Shown: in pieces, positions 30,949 to 38,953 of the stretch | Numbering within the stretch: position 1 is the stretch's first letter | How the letters are laid out: each line of letters begins with the position of its first letter | NCBI GenBank assembly: GCA_040757295.1 | Contig: JBFLXH010000023.1 | Span: 1 to 39,680, forward strand | DNA: 39,680 bases | Direction: 5' to 3' | Source: JAGXSE01 sp040757295 | GTDB lineage: Bacteria > Bacillota > PH28-bin88 | Notes under the pieces: generated by a model | What the model was told of the DNA's origin: nothing | What the model saw: only the letters and a program-made list of their open reading frames with translations | Database searches by the model: none | Made by a program: the position numbers and the translations under genes

Positions 30949-31686
30949 TTATAACCTGAGCTGTGACATAAGGACATAGACTGCTGCCAGGATTACAACC
31001 ACCGGGACCCCCTTTTGGAATTGCTGCTGGGATACCATGGGAAAAAGCCGAAACCCCAGGTTCTTGCCCACAAAGGTAAAAGGAAACAGGGTCAAGGCCA
31101 AATAGAGGGTTTTGGGTGAGATAGCTCCTGTAGCAGCCATCACAATCAAAGTACTGGGGTAAATTAAGGCAAAGTAAGCGGCTGTAGTGGCTCTAAATTT
31201 ATCCTTAGGCATATCCTGCTGGTTAAAGAACAGAACAATGGGTGGCCCGGGCATTCCAACACTCCCGCAGAGGAAGCCGGAAACCGCACCAACCAGGGTT
31301 TCGGCTTTTGGCCCCGTAATTCCTCTAGGGGCAATATTGGCCAGCAGCAAACCAGCAAAAAGCAGACAAACCCCGCTGATGATCATCTTTAAGCCAAACA
31401 TATCAAAATTGAGGAACAGAACCACCCCTGGCAGGAGGCCAATTAAACTACCCAGAAACAGCGTCTTCACTGTAGGCTTTAAGATGTCTTCCTTAACCTG
31501 CAGGCTTAAAAGCACTAGAGAGGGAAAGGAAATCATAATATTCAGTGCTACTGCAGTATGGGCATCGAAAAAAAATAGGAACAATGGTACTGCAATCAAG
31601 GCAAAGCCAAATCCGGTGATAGATTGCAGTACCGTTGCCACTACCACCACCATGGCTCCTCCCCACCACTCCAGTGAACCGATCAT
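30949..31686 (-). CDS. TauE/SafE-family anion exporter
   Basis: A 245-residue protein with seven to eight membrane segments. The repeated halves contain VLQSITGFGFALIAVPLFLF in the first and LVGAVSGFLCGSVGMPGPPI in the second, the standard TauE/SafE signatures. Relatives export sulfite, sulfoacetate or other organosulfur anions, or take up formate-like compounds. GGAGAAAAG precedes the ATG on the minus strand. It faces the remnant region tail-on and is divergent from the macroglobulin gene; no sulfur metabolism gene is adjacent, so the substrate is open. Confidence 0.88.
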   Translation of the reverse strand: MIGSLEWWGGAMVVVVATVLQSITGFGFALIAVPLFLFFFDAHTAVALNIMISFPSLVLLSLQVKEDILKPTVKTLFLGSLIGLLPGVVLFLNFDMFGLKMIISGVCLLFAGLLLANIAPRGITGPKAETLVGAVSGFLCGSVGMPGPPIVLFFNQQDMPKDKFRATTAAYFALIYPSTLIVMAATGAISPKTLYLALTLFPFTFVGKNLGFRLFPMVSQQQFQKGVPVVVILAAVYVLMSQLRL

Positions 31687-31888
31687 CTTTTCTCCTGCCT
31701 TTCCAATTCCCCAACTGTTTTTATGCCGTTGTTGTTACTATATATATTCTTTGGGTAATCTGGCGCCTCCTCCCCTTGCAAGTAAAAATGTTAAAATATT
31801 AACGGGGCCAGGAACTTTTCTCCAGCGCAGGACGTCAAGTAATCGTCAGATGTGTTTAATAATTATGCTTTGAGGAGCGTGATTCTTG

Positions 31889-34800
31889 ATGTTCAAACCT
31901 GGACGGAAGCTGGTGGTCAGTGCGGCAGCAGTATCGCTGCTGGCCGTTATTGTCCTTTTCTCATTTTGGCCGGGTGGCAGTGTGCCGACCCAGGTTGCCC
32001 AGGCGGCTGAAATCGAACTCGTTCCAACAAAGCAGGGTCGGGCGGGCATCGATCCGGCTACCCGTTTTGTCCTTTCCAGCAGGAATGAGCCATTAGAAGC
32101 TGCGGCAGTAAAAGGTTTTTTGGAAATAATTCCGGCCACCCAATTCCAGGTGCAAAAATTGGACCAAGAGGGACGCCAGTGGGAAATCATTCCTGCAGCC
32201 CTCCTTGAGGAGGGTAAGGTCTACCGCTTTGCCCTGGCTGCCGCCGGGGGGAAGACCTTTCGATGGGCATTTCAAACCACAACCCCCTTCCGGGTAATCG
32301 GTGCTCTGCCCCGGGACAAGAGCTCCTATGTCCCGGTTAACAGCGGGATCGAGATTATATTCAGCCATGCCGGAGTGGAAAACCTGCCGGATTATTTTGA
32401 AATCAAGCCCCATGCCGAGGGCCGCTTCATCCAGCATAAGAAAACCTGGGTATTCTTGCCCAAAGGACTGCTGCCTGCTACGGTCTACACGGTGAAGATT
32501 AAAAAAGGACTGCCCCTTGCCGGTACGGATATGTCCCTGGAAAGAGACTTTGAATTCTCTTTTGAAACACAACCGGTACAAGAGCCCGGCCTAAGCCAGC
32601 GCTATTTTAACATCGTGCAGAAAAACAGCCAGTTTGCATTAAACCAGGCCCCCTTTTTCCTGACAACCTATTACCATAATACCAAAGAAGCCTTCCAGCC
32701 CGAGGTGGGGGTGCAGGTTTTTCAGTACAAGAGCGCCGAACAATTCGCTGGGGCAGTTTCCCGCTGGGGCGAGGTGCCTGACTGGGCTTCCTGCCAAAAG
32801 GAGCAGTACCTGGAAGATGTCTCGGTCTTGAACAAGGTGGCCGAGTTTAATACCAAGCTACAGCCAGACAGGCATGAGGCCCTTTATGCGGTATTTCCGG
32901 AGGCCCTGCCAGCCGGTTACTACCTGGCCCAGTTCACCATGGACTCCACCGTTCGCCAAGCCTGGTTCCAGATGACGGACCTGGCTACCTACCTGGCCGT
33001 CAGCAAGACCGATACCCTCCTCTGGGTGAATGACCTGGCTGCCGGTGTGCCGGTAGCAGGGGCCAAGGTTGCTGTAACCGGGATTTCTGCGGGCTATTCT
33101 ACCAACCCCCAGGGGATTGCCGCATTTCCAACCCCTGAGACCTGGCGGGGCCCGGAACCCCTGTTTGTCAAAGTTGCTGCTCCCGGTGGCCAAGAAACTC
33201 TGGCCATGGCTCACCAGCCCTATTTCAATCGCCAGGAGGAGGAAAAGGAGGCCAGGCGGCATGAATTCTGGCGTTATCTCTACCTGGACCGCCACTTGTA
33301 TCTCCCGGCGGATACCGTGCGGTTCTGGGGCATTCTGGCTCCCCGGAGACCTTCTGTCGAGCCTCTCCGCCAGGCAACCCTGCAGCTTTTGGGCAGTGAT
33401 TACGGTCCATTTGGAGCAAACCCGCCTCTGCTGGAAATTTCATTGCCTGTGGAGAACAACTGTTTTACAGGCGAGGTCAAACTGCCCCACCTCCAGCCAG
33501 GCTGGTACTCCCTTTTGATCAAAGAAGGGGAGACCACCCTTCTCTCCAGCGGATTTGAAGTGGCTACTTACCAGAAACCTGCCTACCAACTGGAGGTTTC
33601 CTCCGGCCAGCGGGCGGTGTGGGCCGGGGAAAACGTGAATTTTCGGGTCAAAGCCACCTTTTTTGAGGGCACGCCAGTGGCAAACCTCCCCCTTAATTAC
33701 AGCTGGTTCTGGGAGAGCGGCGGGCTATCAACGGGTCCGGATGGGACAGCTTCCCTGAAGGTGCCCACACGATACCAGGGGCACAGCTCTGCTTTCCAGT
33801 GGATGAACCTATTCCTCCAAAGCCAGCAGCCGGAGCTGGGGGAAATGCATGCCAATACCCAGCTGATGGTCTTTGATAATGACGTGGAAGTCAGGGCATC
33901 GGCTCGGATCAAAGACGGGCAGGCACAGGTCAAAGTCCAGGTTAACCGGGTGGTGCTGGATGGACTAAACCGGCATGGATCTGCGGCATTTGACTACATC
34001 GGGGCGGCCGTGCCCGGGCACCGGATCTCTGGCAAGGTGTACCTGGAACGCTGGCTTAAAGCCGAGACTGGCGAGTACTACGATTTTATCAACAAGACAG
34101 TGCATAAGACCTACCGCTACTGGCATGAGCAGCAATTCCTGCAGCCTTTGGAGACGGTCACCGACAGCCAGGGGACAGCGATATGCTCTTTTTCTGCAGA
34201 ACCGGGCCAGTCCTACTCAATCCAGCTCAGTGGGACTGACTTCAGGGGCAATCCCTGGACGCGCACTGTCTATGTTTACGGCCGGGAGCACGACGAACAG
34301 TTTGAGGGCTACCGGTATTTCCACCTGCGTCCGGAGGACCAGGAGAAACGAAGGTTCCAGGTGGGCGAAGAGGCCGCTTTCCGCTTGATGGTTAATGAAC
34401 AGCCAGTAGCTGACCGTTCTGCCGGCTTTTTGTTCTATACCCTGCGGGAGGGCATCCAGTCTTTCCGGGTGCAAGACCACGGCAGGTTTGCTGCCTCTTT
34501 CCGGCAGGAGGATATCCCCAACTTCCATATCAAAGGGGTTTATTTTGACGGGTCAACCTACCATGAGGCTTGGGAGACCCTGGTTCCCTTCGAACCCCAG
34601 TCAAAGGCGTTGAACATCAAGGTTACTGCTGACCGGGAGGTTTACCGGCCCAAGGATACCGTCCGGCTGGGCATTCAGGTCACAGACACCCAGGGCCGGC
34701 CCGTCAAGGCCAGGGTTAACCTGAACCTGGTGGATGAGGCCCTTTACAGCTTGCGCCAGCAGCATGTCAACCTCCTGGAAAGCCTGTATGGCAGCTACTT

Positions 34801-36736
34801 GCCTTCAAGATTGTGGCTGACAGCCGCCTCCCATTACCGGGTGCAGTTTGGCGGCGGCGCCGAAAAGGGCGGTGAAGGGGATGCGGTCAGGAAGGACTTT
34901 AAGGATGCCGCTTTCTTTGCCACGCTCCAGACCGACAGCCATGGGCGGGCGACTGCCAGCCTGGTTGTGCCGGACAATTTGACTTCCTGGCGTTTGACAT
35001 ACCAGGCGGTGACGCCCGGAATGGAGGCCGGCAGCGGGACCATGCCGGTAGTTGTCAAACTGCCCTTTTTCCTGGACATGGTTATCAATGAGGAATACCT
35101 GGATGGGGACCAGCCGGTGGCAGTCTTGCGGGCTTATGGGGATAAGCTAAGTCCGGGCCAGGAGGTTTCCTATGCGGCTGTCCTGGAAGGCCCAGGGGGT
35201 ACAAAGAGTCAGTTCGCGGTTAAAGGAGCGGCCCACCGGGAATCCAGGCTGCAGCTGCCTGCCCTGGAACCTGGCCGGTATACCCTGACAGTTAAGGCTG
35301 CGGTTGCCGGCGGCCTTACCGACGCTGTAGAGAAAGCCCTGCTGGTCAGGGATTCATTCCTGGCCGGAACCTTGACGGAGCATCTTCTTTTAAAGCCTGG
35401 AATCCGTCTGGCTGGATCGGCGGAAGGGTTAACCACACTGGCCTTTTCCGACTACCTCACCAGCCAGAGCCTGCAATCCCTGACCAGGCTGAAATACACC
35501 TGGGGCAGCCGGCTGGAGCAGCGGCTGGCCCGGGAACTGGGCGGCAATTGGCTGGCGGCATATTTCCAGGAAAAACCCCAGTCCTCAGATTTCAAACCCA
35601 GCTTATACCAGACGCCCCGGGGGGGCTTGGCCATCCTGCCTTACAGTGATAATGACCTGGAGCTAAGCGCGAAAATGGCCAGGCTCTTACAAGACAAGGT
35701 TGATGCCCTGGCCCTTGCCCGCTACCTGGAGGGGATACTTGATGACCAGAAATCTGATCGGAGCCAGGCGATTACTGCTTTGTACGGCCTGGCAGCCCTG
35801 GGGCAGCCGGTCCTCAATGAAATAAACCTGGCTTTAGCTCAACCGGAACTAACTTTAAAAGAGAAATTGTACCTGATTCTGGCCCTGGCGGAGCTGGGAG
35901 ACGCAGAGCGGGCCAGGCCCCTCCTGGCAGCTATTTTAGCCAATGCCGAACAGATTGGCCCCTATGCCAGGCTAAAGACCGGAAAGGACCAGGAAGACAT
36001 CCTGGAACCGACGGCCCTGGCGGCAGTGGCAGCCATAAAGCTGCAGGAACCTGCCGCATACCCTTTAATTAAATATGTGGAAGCCAATCCCTCCAAGTAT
36101 ATCCTGACTTTGGCGGAACAACTCCTGTTCTGGGAGGAGGCCCTCCGCCAGAAGCCGGAACAGCCGGCAGCCTTTACTTATTCACTTCATGGCAAGACGG
36201 AGAAAAAAGAGCTGCAGCCGGGTGAGGTCTTCACGTTAGTCTTGACCCCCCAGCAGATGGAAACACTGCGGGTCTTGTCTGTTGAGGGGCAGGTGGGAGC
36301 TGTAGTCAGTTTCCAGGCTCCTTTTAAAGCGGACCCGTCCATGCAGAGCCCGGACGTCCGGGTTGCCAGAGAGTACCAGGTGCTGGGCCGGGCAGGCCAA
36401 ACCCCCAAGGCGGGAGATATCGTGGTGGTTACCCTGAAATACTCCATCGGGGACCAGGCGCCGGCCGGTTTGTATGAAATTAACGATTTCCTGCCTGCGG
36501 GGCTGAAGGCAATTGAACGGCCCTATGAGCGCGGGCTGGTTGATTTCTGGCAGTATCCCACTGAGGTTTATGGTCAGAAAGTGTCCTTCAATGTAACCAA
36601 AGGCCAGCATCATGTGAAGTATTATGCCAGGGTGATCAATCCGGGGCAGTTTACCGCTGACCATGCTGTGGTGCGCCACAGTGTTTCCGGGCAGGTATTT
36701 GGGCTCAGTACCAGAAACCAGGTTTTGGTGAAATGA
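31889..36736 (+). CDS. Alpha-2-macroglobulin-like protein lacking the thioester cysteine
   Basis: A 1615-residue protein with an N-terminal membrane anchor (about 8-28) or uncleaved signal, so it should sit on the outer face of the membrane. An Ig-like domain (about 135-230) is followed by several macroglobulin domains and a linker rich in Gly and charged residues near 985-1000 (GGGAEKGGEGDAVRKDFKDA). The A2M core (AAFFATLQTDSHGRATASLV, VPDNLTSWRLTYQAVTPG) lies at about 1010-1055. Where thioester members read YPYGCxEQ this one has YTWGSRLEQ (about 1204-1212): no cysteine. The alpha-helical thioester-domain region follows. Start ATG with GAGGAG ten bases upstream. The last four bases overlap the next gene. 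Confidence 0.88.
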   Translation: MFKPGRKLVVSAAAVSLLAVIVLFSFWPGGSVPTQVAQAAEIELVPTKQGRAGIDPATRFVLSSRNEPLEAAAVKGFLEIIPATQFQVQKLDQEGRQWEIIPAALLEEGKVYRFALAAAGGKTFRWAFQTTTPFRVIGALPRDKSSYVPVNSGIEIIFSHAGVENLPDYFEIKPHAEGRFIQHKKTWVFLPKGLLPATVYTVKIKKGLPLAGTDMSLERDFEFSFETQPVQEPGLSQRYFNIVQKNSQFALNQAPFFLTTYYHNTKEAFQPEVGVQVFQYKSAEQFAGAVSRWGEVPDWASCQKEQYLEDVSVLNKVAEFNTKLQPDRHEALYAVFPEALPAGYYLAQFTMDSTVRQAWFQMTDLATYLAVSKTDTLLWVNDLAAGVPVAGAKVAVTGISAGYSTNPQGIAAFPTPETWRGPEPLFVKVAAPGGQETLAMAHQPYFNRQEEEKEARRHEFWRYLYLDRHLYLPADTVRFWGILAPRRPSVEPLRQATLQLLGSDYGPFGANPPLLEISLPVENNCFTGEVKLPHLQPGWYSLLIKEGETTLLSSGFEVATYQKPAYQLEVSSGQRAVWAGENVNFRVKATFFEGTPVANLPLNYSWFWESGGLSTGPDGTASLKVPTRYQGHSSAFQWMNLFLQSQQPELGEMHANTQLMVFDNDVEVRASARIKDGQAQVKVQVNRVVLDGLNRHGSAAFDYIGAAVPGHRISGKVYLERWLKAETGEYYDFINKTVHKTYRYWHEQQFLQPLETVTDSQGTAICSFSAEPGQSYSIQLSGTDFRGNPWTRTVYVYGREHDEQFEGYRYFHLRPEDQEKRRFQVGEEAAFRLMVNEQPVADRSAGFLFYTLREGIQSFRVQDHGRFAASFRQEDIPNFHIKGVYFDGSTYHEAWETLVPFEPQSKALNIKVTADREVYRPKDTVRLGIQVTDTQGRPVKARVNLNLVDEALYSLRQQHVNLLESLYGSYLPSRLWLTAASHYRVQFGGGAEKGGEGDAVRKDFKDAAFFATLQTDSHGRATASLVVPDNLTSWRLTYQAVTPGMEAGSGTMPVVVKLPFFLDMVINEEYLDGDQPVAVLRAYGDKLSPGQEVSYAAVLEGPGGTKSQFAVKGAAHRESRLQLPALEPGRYTLTVKAAVAGGLTDAVEKALLVRDSFLAGTLTEHLLLKPGIRLAGSAEGLTTLAFSDYLTSQSLQSLTRLKYTWGSRLEQRLARELGGNWLAAYFQEKPQSSDFKPSLYQTPRGGLAILPYSDNDLELSAKMARLLQDKVDALALARYLEGILDDQKSDRSQAITALYGLAALGQPVLNEINLALAQPELTLKEKLYLILALAELGDAERARPLLAAILANAEQIGPYARLKTGKDQEDILEPTALAAVAAIKLQEPAAYPLIKYVEANPSKYILTLAEQLLFWEEALRQKPEQPAAFTYSLHGKTEKKELQPGEVFTLVLTPQQMETLRVLSVEGQVGAVVSFQAPFKADPSMQSPDVRVAREYQVLGRAGQTPKAGDIVVVTLKYSIGDQAPAGLYEINDFLPAGLKAIERPYERGLVDFWQYPTEVYGQKVSFNVTKGQHHVKYYARVINPGQFTADHAVVRHSVSGQVFGLSTRNQVLVK

Positions 36737-37644
36737 GGAGGTATTTCCCCCTATTTGCAGCGGCATGCTGCCTCGCCCTCGTCCTGATCTGGCTCTTTAG
36801 CCGGGAAGCGGTGGTAAGTAGTGAAGAAACCCACCAGGTGGAGAGAAGTTTTGCCGCTCATGGCAGCGTTTTCGTGGAGCCCCAGGAGTTTTTCCGCCTG
36901 GTGTCCCGGGTAAAAAGTGAAACCCGGCCGATGCCTGGCAAGGTAGTGGGTGGGGTAGTGCCCCACCACCTCCTGGCCGGGGACATGATTGGCAGCCTGT
37001 TTAGCCTTCTTGTGGAAGAGCCCCCGGCGACAGTGGCAGTGGTGGGACCCAATCACTTTGCCGCGGGAGGGAGAATCCTAACCGGACGGTATGGCTGGGA
37101 GACCCCCTCCGGGGTAGTGCAGCCGGATTTAACGGCAATCCAATACCTCCTGGATTCCGGCCTGGTGGCTCTTGATGACCAGGTATTATCCGGGGAACAC
37201 TCCATTGGAGCCGTAGTGCCTTTTCTCAAGCACTATCTGCCGGAAGCCCGGGTGATCCCCTTGATCCTGCAGGCAGATGTGACCTTGGCTGAGGTAAGCC
37301 GGTTAGCCCAGCTGCTCTTATCCATCCCGGGGGGACCGCCTTTAATTGTGGCATCGGTGGACTTTTCCCATTACCTTACCAGGCCGGAAGCAGACCGGAA
37401 AGACCGGGAAACCCTGGCTGCCCTGCGGGCTTTTGACCTGCCCCGCCTCTTTACTATGGGCAACGACCACCTGGATTCCCCGCCCGCCATCGGCCTCCTC
37501 TTCCAGGCCATGGCGGAAAAAGGCATTAAGACCTTTGATGTGCTTGCCCACAACAATTCCGGCGTTATCCTGGGTAATGACCTGATTGAGACCACCAGTT
37601 ACTTCACCTTAGCCTTCTTTGAGGATTTAGGCGAAAAAGAATAA
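36733..37644 (+). CDS. Memo-family protein (AmmeMemoRadiSam system protein B), membrane anchored
   Basis: A 303-residue protein with an N-terminal membrane segment (about 4-22) and a Memo domain from about 65. Conserved parts are GKVVGGVVPHHLLAGDMIGS with its His pair, VAVVGPNHFAAGG, LSGEHSIGAVVPFLKHYLPE and IVASVDFSHYLTRPEAD. Memo relatives share the fold of extradiol dioxygenases and often occur with an AMMECR1 protein and a radical SAM enzyme; neither is here. Its ATG overlaps the TGA of the macroglobulin gene, so the two are translationally coupled and probably act together at the cell surface. Confidence 0.87.
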   Translation: MRRYFPLFAAACCLALVLIWLFSREAVVSSEETHQVERSFAAHGSVFVEPQEFFRLVSRVKSETRPMPGKVVGGVVPHHLLAGDMIGSLFSLLVEEPPATVAVVGPNHFAAGGRILTGRYGWETPSGVVQPDLTAIQYLLDSGLVALDDQVLSGEHSIGAVVPFLKHYLPEARVIPLILQADVTLAEVSRLAQLLLSIPGGPPLIVASVDFSHYLTRPEADRKDRETLAALRAFDLPRLFTMGNDHLDSPPAIGLLFQAMAEKGIKTFDVLAHNNSGVILGNDLIETTSYFTLAFFEDLGEKE

Positions 37645-37673
37645 GTGGCAAGAGAAATGGCCCAGTCAATAGA

Positions 37674-37708
37674 AAAGGAGTGCTAAATAATTTTACTAGC
37701 ACTCCTTT
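37674..37708 (+). terminator. Terminator-like hairpin at the group II intron insertion site
   Basis: AAAGGAGTGCTA pairs exactly with TAGCACTCCTTT around an 11-base AT-rich loop, 30 bases after the Memo gene. The normal T run is missing because the intron begins two bases after the stem. Group IIC-type introns insert just downstream of such hairpins. Confidence 0.6.
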
Positions 37709-38139
37709 CAGTGCGCCCGGCATGGGCGATAGCTTGGCGGTGAAAGTCCGCTATGGGCTTGGCAGTGGGAACCAAAAGCCTTTGGCAAGGGTGTCCACCG
37801 CGAGGTGGAATCTGAAGGAAGCCGGAGGCAAAATCCCGACCCGATGAACAAAAACCGCATACAAGGCTGACTTGGGGCGGACGAGTTTGCTGAACAAAAC
37901 GAAGTCCAACACTGCACGAACCCCATACAGTAGATGTGGCGGGTACATGGGATGAAGGCTACCGCTCTTACCCGGGGAGGTCTGGCAGGTACGCCGCGGA
38001 CATGAACTTAGAAACGGCAACCCGTGCAGCAATGTACGACTGAACTGCCAGAAGTCAGCAGAGGCCATACTGGGCGGGTGGACATGAACACCCGCTGAAG
38101 GGCCGAACGTCAGGAGGTTTTGGAAGTTTGAGGAACTCG

Positions 38140-38953
38140 ATGGATACGCAGAGAAGGCAGAAAACTTCAAATGAAGGCTGCCCTGCAGAGAAAAGGGTGG
38201 AACCTGAAGGTACGCAGGGAGCGTCGAGCGTGACCGCGGCGTCCAAGAACGGAAGAAACGACGGCAACGAGTATTCCAGTAACCTGCTTGAGAAGATTGT
38301 GGACAGGGACAACCTGAACCGAGCCTACAAGCGGGTAAAGGCCAACAGAGGCAGCCATGGAGTGGACGGAATGAAGGTGGATGAACTTCTGCCTTACCTT
38401 AAACAACATGGTGCAGCCATCCGACAGGCGATACTGGAAGGGAGTTATGCTCCCGCACCCGTCAGGAGGAAGGAAATCCCGAAACCTGGCGGAGGAATTA
38501 GACTGCTCGGAATCCCAACGGCACTTGACAGAGTCATTCAGCAGACCATTACACAGGCGCTAACACCCATATTCGACCCGGGATTTTCTGAAAACAGCTA
38601 CGGATTCAGACCGGGAAGAAGCGCTAAAGATGCGGTGGCTAAAGCTAGAGAGTATATCGAAAGCGGCCACAAATGGGTAGTAGACATCGACCTTGCCCGG
38701 TACTTCGACACCGTGAACCATGACAAGCTAATGAGCCTGGTGGCAAGGAAAGTAAAGGACAAGCGAGTGCTAAAGCTCATCCGCACCTATCTAGTATCCG
38801 GTGTCATGATAAACGGTGTAGTGGTGGAAACCGACGAAGGCTGTCCTCAAGGCGGCCCGTTGAGTCCATTGCTCAGCAATATCATGCTGGATGAACTGGA
38901 TAAGGAACTGGAGAAGCGAGGGCATAAGTTCTGCCGTTACGCCGATGATGGTG
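38140..38953 (+). pseudogene. ltrA: Group II intron reverse transcriptase/maturase, N-terminal 271 residues, interrupted
   Basis: It starts MDTQRRQKTSNEGCPAEKR with GAGG six bases upstream. RT blocks are clear: NLNRAYKRVKANRGSHGVDG (block 0/1), RLLGIPTALDRVIQQTITQA, ENSYGFRPGRSAKDAV, VVDIDLARYFDTVNHDKLM (catalytic Asp), QGGPLSPLLSNIMLDELDK and CRYADD with the catalytic Asp pair. Directly after YADD the family reading (xNIYVxSxxAG) is lost and the frame runs into intron sequence until a TAA at 38980-38982. The thumb (maturase X) and DNA-binding parts are absent from the window. If the inner intron splices, the full enzyme could be restored. Confidence 0.85.
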
